Origin: Cellulophaga sp. RHA19
Lineage (GTDB): Bacteria > Bacteroidota > Bacteroidia > Flavobacteriales > Flavobacteriaceae
Length of the DNA: 64,000 nt
Reading direction: 5' to 3'
Assembly: GCF_002813425.1 (NCBI RefSeq)
Contig: NZ_PHUL01000001.1
Coordinates: 992,001 to 1,056,000, forward strand
Shown: one piece after another, positions 26,469 through 34,945 of the stretch
Numbering within the stretch: position 1 is the first letter of the stretch
Layout of the letters: each line of letters starts with the position of its first letter
The notes under the pieces: model-generated
The model's input: only the letters and a program-made list of their open reading frames with translations
The model's database searches: none
What the model was told of the DNA's origin: nothing
Program-made: the position numbers and the translations under genes

Positions 26469-28019
26469 TTAGTTTGATGGGTTTCCTAATATTGGAAATT
26501 GATCTACCTGTGGTTGTGGGTAAGGAAGGTATATTTTATCTTCAGAAAATGTTCTTCCGTCATAGCTTAATTCGTTATACCTACCAAGTCTAACCATATC
26601 ATAATAGCGTTTGCCCCACTCCATACCTAGTTCTGCAAATTTTTCATCTATTACATCGTCTAATGTTACACCAGTTAGTGATGGCATACCAGCTCTCTCC
26701 CTTACTAAGTTTACAGCATTATCTGCAGTTATAGATGTTGCAGATGCTCCTTGTGTAACCGCTTCTGCATACATTAATAAAACTTCTGCGTAGCGTAGTA
26801 AATTGTAGTTTTTATTACTACCGTACTCTGTTCTGCCCTCTATAAGTTGGTTTGATGGTAAGTAGTGCTTACCGCTAGAAAAAAGTGCTCTAGCATAGTC
26901 CTCTATAACATCACCATCTCTAGTAGTTTTATTTACAAAACTTGGTAAAGTTGCGTAATCTGGATCTGTTTGAAGCTCGGCAATACCACGATCTGTAAAA
27001 AGTACGCTAGTTTCTAAACGAACCGCTTCTCCACGATCTAACATAAACTTTATAAATTTGATGCTAGGCTCATAAAATCCCCAGCCAGAACCAGCACCAG
27101 TAACTGCAGGTGTCCAGTTTTGTGGGCCATAAGGTTGAAATAAATGACCTTCACGATCTCCTTCTCCCTGTCCAAAATCTGAGTACTGTAAATCCAATAT
27201 GCTCTCATCACTTAACTTACCAGGAGTTTTAAAAAGTTCATAATAATCTGAGAATAAACTAAACTTACCAGAATTAATAATTTGACCTGTAGCAGAAGCA
27301 ACTTCTTGGTAATTTTTAAGTTCTTGGTTTGCTAAAGCTTTAATTGTTAAAGCAGTGTATTTAGTAACGCCACCTGGGATGTCTGTACGCTCATTAGGTC
27401 TTGCGTCTGGTAAAAATGTAATTGCCTCATCCATCTGGTCAGATATATGTTGCATAACCTCATCTTTGGTAGGCAATTCTGTAACACTTAAAAGAGCACC
27501 TGTATCTGAAGATTCTGGAATAAAAACATCTCCCCATACCTGAGAAATTTGAAACAACATCATTCCTCTTAAAACTTTTGCTTCAGCAATATATTGGTTT
27601 CCTTTTTCTACACCTTCTGCATCTGCAAATTCTTGGTAACGAGCAATTTGTTCCATTGCAGTGTGTGCAGTAATTACGTCTACGTACACATTTTCCCAAA
27701 GAGAATTGTACATCCAGTAATCCTTATTGTAGGTAAAAAGGTCTGTTTCAGAAAAATCTTGTTGATCTCCTAAACCACCAGCATTAACATCATCTCCACG
27801 AACAGAAATTAATAAAGGTTGTTCCCATCCACGAGACTGAAAAGCATCATAAACACCAATGACAGATAAAATCATATCCTCGGTTTTTGTAAAATCTGTG
27901 CCACCAGCAAAATTGTTATTTTCTTGTGGCTCATCTAACTTGTCTGAACACCCTACAAATACCGATGCAATAAATGCTAGTATAAGTAGAGGTGATATAT
28001 GTTTTTTATACAGTTTCAT
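26469..28019 (-). CDS. SusD/RagB-family glycan-binding lipoprotein
   Basis: A 516-residue lipoprotein (signal ...FIASVFVGC). The classical SusD pattern is seen: an N-terminal TPR-like region (ENVYVDVITAHTAMEQIARY, AEAKVLRGMMLFQISQVWGDVFI) and a C-terminal region with LLRYAEVLLMYAEAV, VNLVRERAG and WGKRYYDMVRLGRY. It sits five bases after SusC and forms the lid of the SusC channel. The ligand is likely the glucan attacked by the GH144 enzymes downstream. Confidence 0.94.
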   Translation of the reverse strand: MKLYKKHISPLLILAFIASVFVGCSDKLDEPQENNNFAGGTDFTKTEDMILSVIGVYDAFQSRGWEQPLLISVRGDDVNAGGLGDQQDFSETDLFTYNKDYWMYNSLWENVYVDVITAHTAMEQIARYQEFADAEGVEKGNQYIAEAKVLRGMMLFQISQVWGDVFIPESSDTGALLSVTELPTKDEVMQHISDQMDEAITFLPDARPNERTDIPGGVTKYTALTIKALANQELKNYQEVASATGQIINSGKFSLFSDYYELFKTPGKLSDESILDLQYSDFGQGEGDREGHLFQPYGPQNWTPAVTGAGSGWGFYEPSIKFIKFMLDRGEAVRLETSVLFTDRGIAELQTDPDYATLPSFVNKTTRDGDVIEDYARALFSSGKHYLPSNQLIEGRTEYGSNKNYNLLRYAEVLLMYAEAVTQGASATSITADNAVNLVRERAGMPSLTGVTLDDVIDEKFAELGMEWGKRYYDMVRLGRYNELSYDGRTFSEDKIYLPYPQPQVDQFPILGNPSN

Positions 28020-28024
28020 AAGTC

Positions 28025-31000
28025 TTATATTTTAATGTTAACTCCCATTGTATATACTGCAGGGATAGGATATGTTTGGTTATCTATACCATTAGCAACC
28101 TCTGGGTTAAACCCGTTATAACCAAAAATGGTTAACGGTTTTTCTGCTGTTAGGTAAATACGAGTTCTAGGAACACCTTTTAGTTTACCGTTTTTGTTAA
28201 TAGTATACCCAAGTGTTATGTTCTGAATTCTAAAGTAGTCACCATCTTCTACGTAGTAATCGTTTAATTTTTGGTTCCATCCTTTACGTACTGCGGCTGC
28301 AGATGGGTAAGAGTTTGTAGTACCTTCACCGTGCCAACGGTTTACAGCAAAGTCTCTGTCCCAGTTAGTATCACTAGTAAAAATTACCTCTAATCTTTTG
28401 CGGTTAAGTATTTTGTTACCACCTTGACCAGAAGCAGTAGCTGTAAAGTCAAAATTTTTGTAGTTAAACCCAAAGTTAAATCCGTACGAGTATGTTGGCA
28501 GGTAAGACCCTAAAACTACGCGGTCATCATCATCAATAGTAGTAGGGTCACCACCGTTTTCTTTGTATTTAAAATCGCCAGGAACTAAGTTATTAGCTAC
28601 GGCAACAGGGTCTGCAAGTATTTCTGCTTCATTTTGGTAAATACCAACAACTTCGCGACCATAAAAAGCGTAAAGAGGTTCACCAACTATAGAACGCTGA
28701 CGAAATTCTGCTGAGCCAGCATCTATGTATTGTTGGCCATCTAAACTTAATACTTCATTTTTAAGTGTAGAAAAATTACCGCCAATGTTATAACTAAAAT
28801 TATCTGATACTTTTTTACTCCAGTTTAAAGACATCTCAAAACCAGAGTTTCTAATTTCCCCTACGTTTTGTCTGGTAGAACCAGGTATTAATGGTCTTTG
28901 TACAGGAATAACTGCGTCTTTTGTATCTCTAACATAATAATCTGCCTCTAAGGATAAATTGTTAGCTAAAAAACTAGCATTTATACCAATATTAGTTTCC
29001 TCTGTAACTTCCCATTTTAAAGAAGTAAAATCACTACCTGTATTTAGACCGCTAAACATAGTGTCTCCTAGCGCAGTTGTAACTACAGAAGAAGTAATAG
29101 AGCCGTTACTACCAGAAACATTGTCATTACCTAATTTACCCCAACTACCACGTAGTTTAAGAAAATCAAAAACACCATTGTTTTGCATAAAAGGTTCTTC
29201 AGACACTACCCAACCAGCACCCACAGTAGGGAAGTAACCCCATTTTTCTTGGTATTTGTTAGTTCCGTCTGCTCTAAAGGTTCCGTAAAGCAGGTATTTG
29301 CCATCATAATTATAAGATACTCTACTAAAATAAGAGAAACCATATTCTCTTGCTCCACCGTCACCAACACTATTCTCTACAATAGTCTGTGCTTGGTCTA
29401 AATAATAAGCTTCTTCACCAGACAACGGAAAGTTTAATCCTGTGGCAGTTAAAAACTGATAAGACTCGTCTCTAAACGAAGTACCAGCTAAAACAGTTAC
29501 ATCATGATTACCAAAAGATTCTTTATAGGTTAATGTATTATCCCATATTTGGTTTGATATTGTTGTGTTACTTTTTGTTAATGAGGCATCTGGCCTCTGA
29601 AAACTATCACCAATGTAGTACGGTAAATTAACACTTCTGTACTCAAAAGTTTGGTAGTTGTGATTGTATGCAGTTTTAAACTTAAGTTTAGTAGGTATTA
29701 AGTCTAGTTCTGCATAAAAATTAGCAAGTACATTTCTAATTTTTGTTCTGTTTTCATTAAAATCTAAAAGGGGAAAAGGGTTTTGGCCACCTCTGTAGCC
29801 TAAGTCTTGAGCATTAGCGTAGTTTGTAGGGAAAACATCTGGGTCGTTAGCTAAAACCTCATCATATACAGGTAAAATAGGTACAGCAAAGTAAGCTGCA
29901 CGCCAAGCAGAGTTATCGCCATCATACCTAGTAGCGTTACTAATTACCGTGTTAGCACCAACTTTTAACCAGTCGTTAGCATTAAACTCTATTTTACTTC
30001 TTAAGTTAAAACGCTCATATTCATTTTTAGTGTCTAATATACCTTGTTGTCCAAAGTAATTTGCACCTACAGAATAACTAACATCTTCACTACCACCAGT
30101 TACACCAATACTATGGTTTTGTATTAGTGCTGGCCTTATAATTTCATCATACCAATCTGTGTTAACATTAGGTATATTTGGGTTAACTCTACTACGACCG
30201 TAGCGTTGCATTGCATTTAAAATATAGTCTGCATCTGGTGCAGAACCAGATTCTAGAGCTAAGGTTGTAAACTGTTCTGCATTGGCAACTTTTAAAACGT
30301 TTTGTGCAACCTGAAAACCAGTATAGCCATCATATGTAATTTCTGCTTTTTTGTTAAAAGCTCCAGATTTTGTTTCTATTAAAACAACACCGTTTGCGGC
30401 TCTAACACCATAAATTGCAGAAGCAGAAGCATCTTTTAAAACAGAAATAGATGTTATATCTGCAGTATTTAAAAAGTCTATATTGTCAAAAAACATACCA
30501 TCTACAACATATAAAGGAGCAGAAGCTCCCGTGTTGTAAGATCCTATACCCCTTACTCTAATAGTTGGTCCTTGCCCAGGAGAACCACTACTTACTACTT
30601 GCATACCAGCAACCTTACCTTGCATAGCTTGCATTGCAGAACCTGTAGGTACAGCTGCTAATTCCTCGGCTTTAACAGTGGTTATAGATGAGGTTAAATC
30701 TTTAGACTTCATTTCACCATAACCAATTACAACAACTTCATCTAAAGACTCTGCATCTTCTTCTAAGGTTATATTAATTGCGTCGGAACTATTTACAGCA
30801 ATTTCTGATGTGATAAAACCAATATAGCTTACAACTAAAGTTCCGTTGTTAGGAACGCTGTTTAATTGGTAATAGCCATCAAAATCTGTTTGTGTTCCTG
30901 TTGTAGTACCTTTAATAATAATACTGGCACCAAGTAAAGGTGTACCATTATTGTCTACTACTTGTCCTTTAACCATTATATTCTCTTGGGCGTAGGCAGA

Positions 31001-31051
31001 TATCCCGAACAGAATAAAGCAGATTAATAATATTTGATTGAGTATTTTCAT
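28025..31051 (-). CDS. SusC/RagA-type TonB-dependent outer-membrane transporter (glucan locus)
   Basis: A 1008-residue protein with a signal peptide (1-21), a carboxypeptidase-D-like N-terminal domain (MVKGQVVDNNGTPLLGASIIIKG), a TonB-box/plug region (DEVVVIGYGEMKSKDLTSSI, PLYVVDGMFFD, SAIYGVRAANGVVLIETK) and a 22-strand barrel ending AVYTMGVNIKI. It imports oligosaccharides produced at the cell surface. It is the first gene of a leftward operon of eight genes with gaps of 2 to 58 bases or short overlap. The promoter region (31052-31283) holds inverted repeats. Confidence 0.94.
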   Translation of the reverse strand: MKILNQILLICFILFGISAYAQENIMVKGQVVDNNGTPLLGASIIIKGTTTGTQTDFDGYYQLNSVPNNGTLVVSYIGFITSEIAVNSSDAINITLEEDAESLDEVVVIGYGEMKSKDLTSSITTVKAEELAAVPTGSAMQAMQGKVAGMQVVSSGSPGQGPTIRVRGIGSYNTGASAPLYVVDGMFFDNIDFLNTADITSISVLKDASASAIYGVRAANGVVLIETKSGAFNKKAEITYDGYTGFQVAQNVLKVANAEQFTTLALESGSAPDADYILNAMQRYGRSRVNPNIPNVNTDWYDEIIRPALIQNHSIGVTGGSEDVSYSVGANYFGQQGILDTKNEYERFNLRSKIEFNANDWLKVGANTVISNATRYDGDNSAWRAAYFAVPILPVYDEVLANDPDVFPTNYANAQDLGYRGGQNPFPLLDFNENRTKIRNVLANFYAELDLIPTKLKFKTAYNHNYQTFEYRSVNLPYYIGDSFQRPDASLTKSNTTISNQIWDNTLTYKESFGNHDVTVLAGTSFRDESYQFLTATGLNFPLSGEEAYYLDQAQTIVENSVGDGGAREYGFSYFSRVSYNYDGKYLLYGTFRADGTNKYQEKWGYFPTVGAGWVVSEEPFMQNNGVFDFLKLRGSWGKLGNDNVSGSNGSITSSVVTTALGDTMFSGLNTGSDFTSLKWEVTEETNIGINASFLANNLSLEADYYVRDTKDAVIPVQRPLIPGSTRQNVGEIRNSGFEMSLNWSKKVSDNFSYNIGGNFSTLKNEVLSLDGQQYIDAGSAEFRQRSIVGEPLYAFYGREVVGIYQNEAEILADPVAVANNLVPGDFKYKENGGDPTTIDDDDRVVLGSYLPTYSYGFNFGFNYKNFDFTATASGQGGNKILNRKRLEVIFTSDTNWDRDFAVNRWHGEGTTNSYPSAAAVRKGWNQKLNDYYVEDGDYFRIQNITLGYTINKNGKLKGVPRTRIYLTAEKPLTIFGYNGFNPEVANGIDNQTYPIPAVYTMGVNIKI

Positions 31052-31106
31052 AATACATTAAAAATTGAGTTAGATTTTTACTAAATTAATAAAACAAGGT
31101 ATCCAG

Positions 31107-31230
31107 AGGTGTTTTGGTAACTACATAAAAACTACATCAACACCTAAAATGGGCTATATACCGCCAATAGTATGGTTTGCAGTAGTGTTGTGACTTTGTT
31201 TTTTATACACTTTTAACACTTTGATGTAGT
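31107..31230. promoter_or_regulatory. Inverted repeats in the control region of the glucan operon
   Basis: ACTACATCAA (31131-31140) faces TTGATGTAGT (31221-31230). The half-site ACTACAT is repeated just upstream (about 31120) and GATGTA just downstream, so each arm is a close direct repeat. A second pair, AGGTGTT (31107-31113) and AACACCT (31139-31145), overlaps the left arm. They lie 55-180 bases upstream of susC and next to the regulator gene, so they are candidate operators. Confidence 0.45.
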
Positions 31231-31269
31231 AATGATGTACCTCGTGTTAGGTAATTGTTAAGCCGTTTT

Positions 31270-31295
31270 TGAAAGAAAAACCTTTATTTAAAGGT
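31270..31295 (-). terminator. Terminator of the propeller regulator gene
   Basis: On the minus strand ACCTTTA, two-base loop, TAAAGGT (31295-31280) followed by TTTTTCTTT. The stem overlaps the stop codon of the regulator gene at 31284. Confidence 0.55.
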
Positions 31296-34049
31296 GATTA
31301 AGAAGTTAGATATGTTTTCTGAACTGTCTATGTTTAACTTTTTACGTAAACGGTAACGATGTATTTCTACACCTCTAATTGTAATGGCCATTAATGGCGC
31401 TATCTCTTTGGTAGACAGGTTCATTTTTAAATAAGCACACAATTTTAAATCTTTAGGAGTTAACTTAGGGTATTGTTTAAGTAAGTTTTCAAAAAAGTCG
31501 CTATGTAACTCTTTAAAATTCATTTCAAAACGTTTCCAATCCTCTTTATTGTTAACAGAATTGTTTAACCTTTTCATAAAAGATTTATAACGTTGTTGGT
31601 TAGGGAACTTATCTTTATTTTGAGTTAGTAAGTTTTTAAGATCAAGAATTATCTCGTTCTTTTTGGCAATATTAAGTGTGGTATTAGCTAACTCTTTTTG
31701 TTTAAGTTTTATTTCTTTAGCTAGCTTTTCCTTTTCTAAAAGCGCAATTTTTTCATCTTGTTCATGCTGCAAGCGTTCCTTTAGCTTATTATGCTTTATA
31801 TTTAGCTTATACTTATTATATTTTCTGATAAGAATTACGCAGACTATAGTTAGTAAAAAGTAAATTAATATTGCGGGACCAGATAAGTACCAAGGTGCTT
31901 TTATAGTAAAGTTGATGTTATTTGGAACCGATTTTTTATTATCTATACCAACACCAAATACTTCTAAAGCATAACTACCGTAGCCTAAATTTTGAAATGA
32001 TATAAGTCCGTTATTTAGCTCTGCAAACTGCGCATCCTTACCATTTAAACTATAATAGTACTTTGGATGCATTATGCCCGAAGATGCAATTTTTACAGTA
32101 ATGTTACGAGAATCTTTATAAGGTAAAGTTATACTTTTTGTGTGTATTGGGTAGCTATTTTCCTTACCATTAAAACTAATTAGTTTAGGAACTGGCAACC
32201 TGTTGTTATCTTTTAATTGGTTGTTTAGCTTGTTAAAGTTTATTTGACTGTAACCGTCTACTAAAGTAAAATAAAATGTAGAGTCGTTTACTTTTATAAT
32301 GTTTTCGGCTTCAGGAATTATACGTTTTTTTAAGCTTTGGTTTTCAATAATAATATTGTCTTCCTTAAAGTTGGTATAAGTAATTTTTTTACTGTTTTCG
32401 TTATCTATAAACCAAAAGTGATCATTGTTGTAATACAACAGCTCATTGTTTTTAAAAGAACTAAACTCTTCTAATGTTACAATTTTGTCTAAAATAGGAT
32501 CGTACTTATACCAATTTCCTTGACTGTAAAATACAATCTGGTTTTTAATATTGTATAGCTTAACATTGTATTTGTTAGGTGCGTCTTGTCCGTTATACTC
32601 TTTAGTACTAATTACAGAGTCGTAAGTACTGTTTAGTTTAAGTTTATAAAAACCTTTATATGGGTGTGCAACCCAAAGCGTTTTATCATCTTCAAAACAC
32701 AATTTTTTAACAGGTAAATTAAAACCTTTAAGTCTTTCTACAGACCATTGGTTGTCATTATCCTTACTATATTTTGCTATACCTGTATAAGTGCCTTGTA
32801 AAAAGGATGACTTATTCTCTGGTATTTTTTCTATTTGATAGCCTCCAGAAATAGTAGATACTTTAACCGAGCCATCTTTATTTAACTTAAACGTTCCTGT
32901 GTTATGTCCGCAAAAAAGTTCATTGTTAACAACGGCAATATCCCAGACGTGACCTTGAGTTCCTTTAACAAAATGCAATACATCATTATCTACATAATAT
33001 AAGCCCGTATTAGAACCTAAGTATACTTTATTATTGTACAAGGCAATATCGTAAACAGTACCTAAAACACCTGTAAAATCTGTATAATAAGTAACTGCAT
33101 GATCTAATTGTATATGGTCTATTCCGTTATCTAAACCAAGCCAAAGTTGATTTTTATAAGGAACCATAGATAAAATAGTGTTATTTTGTAACCCTACTTC
33201 ACGGTTAATGCTTTTGTAGGTTTTAGTGTGGTTATCGTATAAAAAAAGTCCGTTTTTTATGGTGCCAAAAGCAATTTTATTTTGATTTAATACTATTATT
33301 TTATTTAACTGATGTTGTTTTAATGTGTCGTTAATAGTGCTATTCCAAGTTTTAATTTCTTCATTCTTAATTATATAACAACCATTTAACTTAGTGCCAA
33401 TTAATAAACCTTCATTAGTAGAAGCCATATCTACTACAGTTTTATTTACAAAAGATATGTTGTTCTTTAGTACAAGAGGTTTTAGTGTGTCTCCTTTTAA
33501 ATAAAACAGCCCATCATCACCGCCAGCAACTATAATTTGGTTATTGTGTTTTGTAATGTTGTTTACTATAATATCAGCCTTAATTACTGTTATTTTATTG
33601 TCTTTGTAAACATATACTTTAGAGAAAGACCTAAATACAATAGCATCATTAAAAGGAATAATTTGCCAAAATTCTTCACTAGTAAATACGTGGTTTTTTA
33701 TAAGATGAGTTAATGATGTGTATTTTAAAACACCTAGGCTATCTTTTTCCCAAAATCCAAATTCTTCATAAGAACCTGTGTATACTTTATTATTAATACA
33801 GGCAACAGAGCGTATGGTAGTTTTACTAGGCAAGGTGTTAAGTTTCCACTCCTCACCATTAAAGTGTAAAAGGCCTGCGTTGTTGGCAGAAAATAATTCG
33901 CCATCTTCATTGGTGGCTAACCCCCAATTTTTACTAGCGGCATTGTAATCAAATATTTTATAATTGTGTATTGGAGGAAAAAGATTTTGACCAACAATAA
34001 TGTAGCTACTAATAAAGAAAAGTAAAATAAGCGAGGTTAAATTTTTCAT
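31284..34049 (-). CDS. Propeller-sensor transcriptional regulator with LuxR-type HTH, no kinase
   Basis: A 921-residue membrane regulator. It has a signal peptide (1-20), about 620 residues of beta-propeller repeats (for example GLATNEDGELFSANNAGLLHFNGEEW, LWLGLDNGIDHIQ), a Y_Y_Y-type domain, a membrane helix (residues about 722-744), a long coiled coil (EKIALLEKEKLAKEIKLKQKELA) and a C-terminal LuxR-like HTH (about 860-915, LTPKDLKLCAYLKMNLSTKEIAPLM). No histidine kinase or receiver domain is present, unlike classical hybrid two-component sensors. It probably senses an oligosaccharide in the periplasm and controls the operon that starts 232 bases downstream. Confidence 0.85.
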   Translation of the reverse strand: MKNLTSLILLFFISSYIIVGQNLFPPIHNYKIFDYNAASKNWGLATNEDGELFSANNAGLLHFNGEEWKLNTLPSKTTIRSVACINNKVYTGSYEEFGFWEKDSLGVLKYTSLTHLIKNHVFTSEEFWQIIPFNDAIVFRSFSKVYVYKDNKITVIKADIIVNNITKHNNQIIVAGGDDGLFYLKGDTLKPLVLKNNISFVNKTVVDMASTNEGLLIGTKLNGCYIIKNEEIKTWNSTINDTLKQHQLNKIIVLNQNKIAFGTIKNGLFLYDNHTKTYKSINREVGLQNNTILSMVPYKNQLWLGLDNGIDHIQLDHAVTYYTDFTGVLGTVYDIALYNNKVYLGSNTGLYYVDNDVLHFVKGTQGHVWDIAVVNNELFCGHNTGTFKLNKDGSVKVSTISGGYQIEKIPENKSSFLQGTYTGIAKYSKDNDNQWSVERLKGFNLPVKKLCFEDDKTLWVAHPYKGFYKLKLNSTYDSVISTKEYNGQDAPNKYNVKLYNIKNQIVFYSQGNWYKYDPILDKIVTLEEFSSFKNNELLYYNNDHFWFIDNENSKKITYTNFKEDNIIIENQSLKKRIIPEAENIIKVNDSTFYFTLVDGYSQINFNKLNNQLKDNNRLPVPKLISFNGKENSYPIHTKSITLPYKDSRNITVKIASSGIMHPKYYYSLNGKDAQFAELNNGLISFQNLGYGSYALEVFGVGIDNKKSVPNNINFTIKAPWYLSGPAILIYFLLTIVCVILIRKYNKYKLNIKHNKLKERLQHEQDEKIALLEKEKLAKEIKLKQKELANTTLNIAKKNEIILDLKNLLTQNKDKFPNQQRYKSFMKRLNNSVNNKEDWKRFEMNFKELHSDFFENLLKQYPKLTPKDLKLCAYLKMNLSTKEIAPLMAITIRGVEIHRYRLRKKLNIDSSENISNFLITFK

Positions 34050-34115
34050 AGGGGATATAGAAAACTTAATGATTTTACGTATGAATATAAGATTATTACA
34101 GGGAAAACCAATTAA

Positions 34116-34871
34116 TTATCTAAGCAAGATTAGTAAAGCGCCTATAGCTGTAAGAATTAGTATCATTTTTCTGAAAAATTTATCCTTAATGTACTTTACT
34201 AAAAAGGTGCCAATAATAAAACCAACAAAAATAGCAGGTAAAAGTTTAAGGTTTAATGTAAGCGATTCTTTTGTGATCGTATGCCAAACAAAAATGTGAA
34301 AAGGTAGCTTAAAAACATTGGTAATTAAAAAAAGCCATGCAGCAGTTCCTATAAACTGGTTTTTAGGTAAACGCATTGCTAAAAAGTAGATATTAGAAAA
34401 AGAGCCTGCCAAATTACCAATCATAGTAGTAATACCAGCAAGTAAGCCCATAGAACCTGCAAAAGCCCAATGTGTTGGTACGTTTTTAGATTTTTTTTGG
34501 TCCCACCAAAGCATCATTAATACAGTAACTAAAATAATGCCTCCCATACAGTATTTAAAAGAGGCTTCTGGTAAGTCTTTGCCAACAAATACACCTATTA
34601 ATATACCGCCAACCATCCAAGGTAAAAACTTAATAATATATTTCCATTGGGTATATTTACTATAATAAATTACGGCAAAAATATCTCCAATAACAAGCAA
34701 CGGAACAAGCAGGCCTGTAGATGCTTTAGATCCAAAAGCCAAAGCCATAAGAGTAACTACAATTATAGAAATACCTTTTAGTCCAGATTTAGAAACACCC
34801 ATTACAAATACGGCTGTAAAAGCCAAGACCCATGCAGTTGTAGAAATATTTGCTGTTATTAATAGACCCAT
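34116..34871 (-). CDS. TSUP-family permease (TauE/SafE-like)
   Basis: A 251-residue membrane protein with about eight hydrophobic segments. The N-terminus (AFTAVFVMGVSKSGLKGISIIVVTLMALAFG) and the repeat half (GSMGLLAGITTMIGNLAGSFSNIYFL) show the two-fold TauE/SafE pattern with GLxxG-type motifs. Members export or import sulfite, sulfoacetate or related organosulfur anions. Beside a sulfatase-containing operon a role in sulfur anion transport is attractive but unproved. It is divergent from the sodium:solute symporter. Confidence 0.85.
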   Translation of the reverse strand: MGLLITANISTTAWVLAFTAVFVMGVSKSGLKGISIIVVTLMALAFGSKASTGLLVPLLVIGDIFAVIYYSKYTQWKYIIKFLPWMVGGILIGVFVGKDLPEASFKYCMGGIILVTVLMMLWWDQKKSKNVPTHWAFAGSMGLLAGITTMIGNLAGSFSNIYFLAMRLPKNQFIGTAAWLFLITNVFKLPFHIFVWHTITKESLTLNLKLLPAIFVGFIIGTFLVKYIKDKFFRKMILILTAIGALLILLR

Positions 34872-34945
34872 AATTGGCGTTTAGCTAAAAAAGACAAAAG
34901 TATTGTAAAAAATAATATCTTTACTAATTAACCAACTACTAAAAA

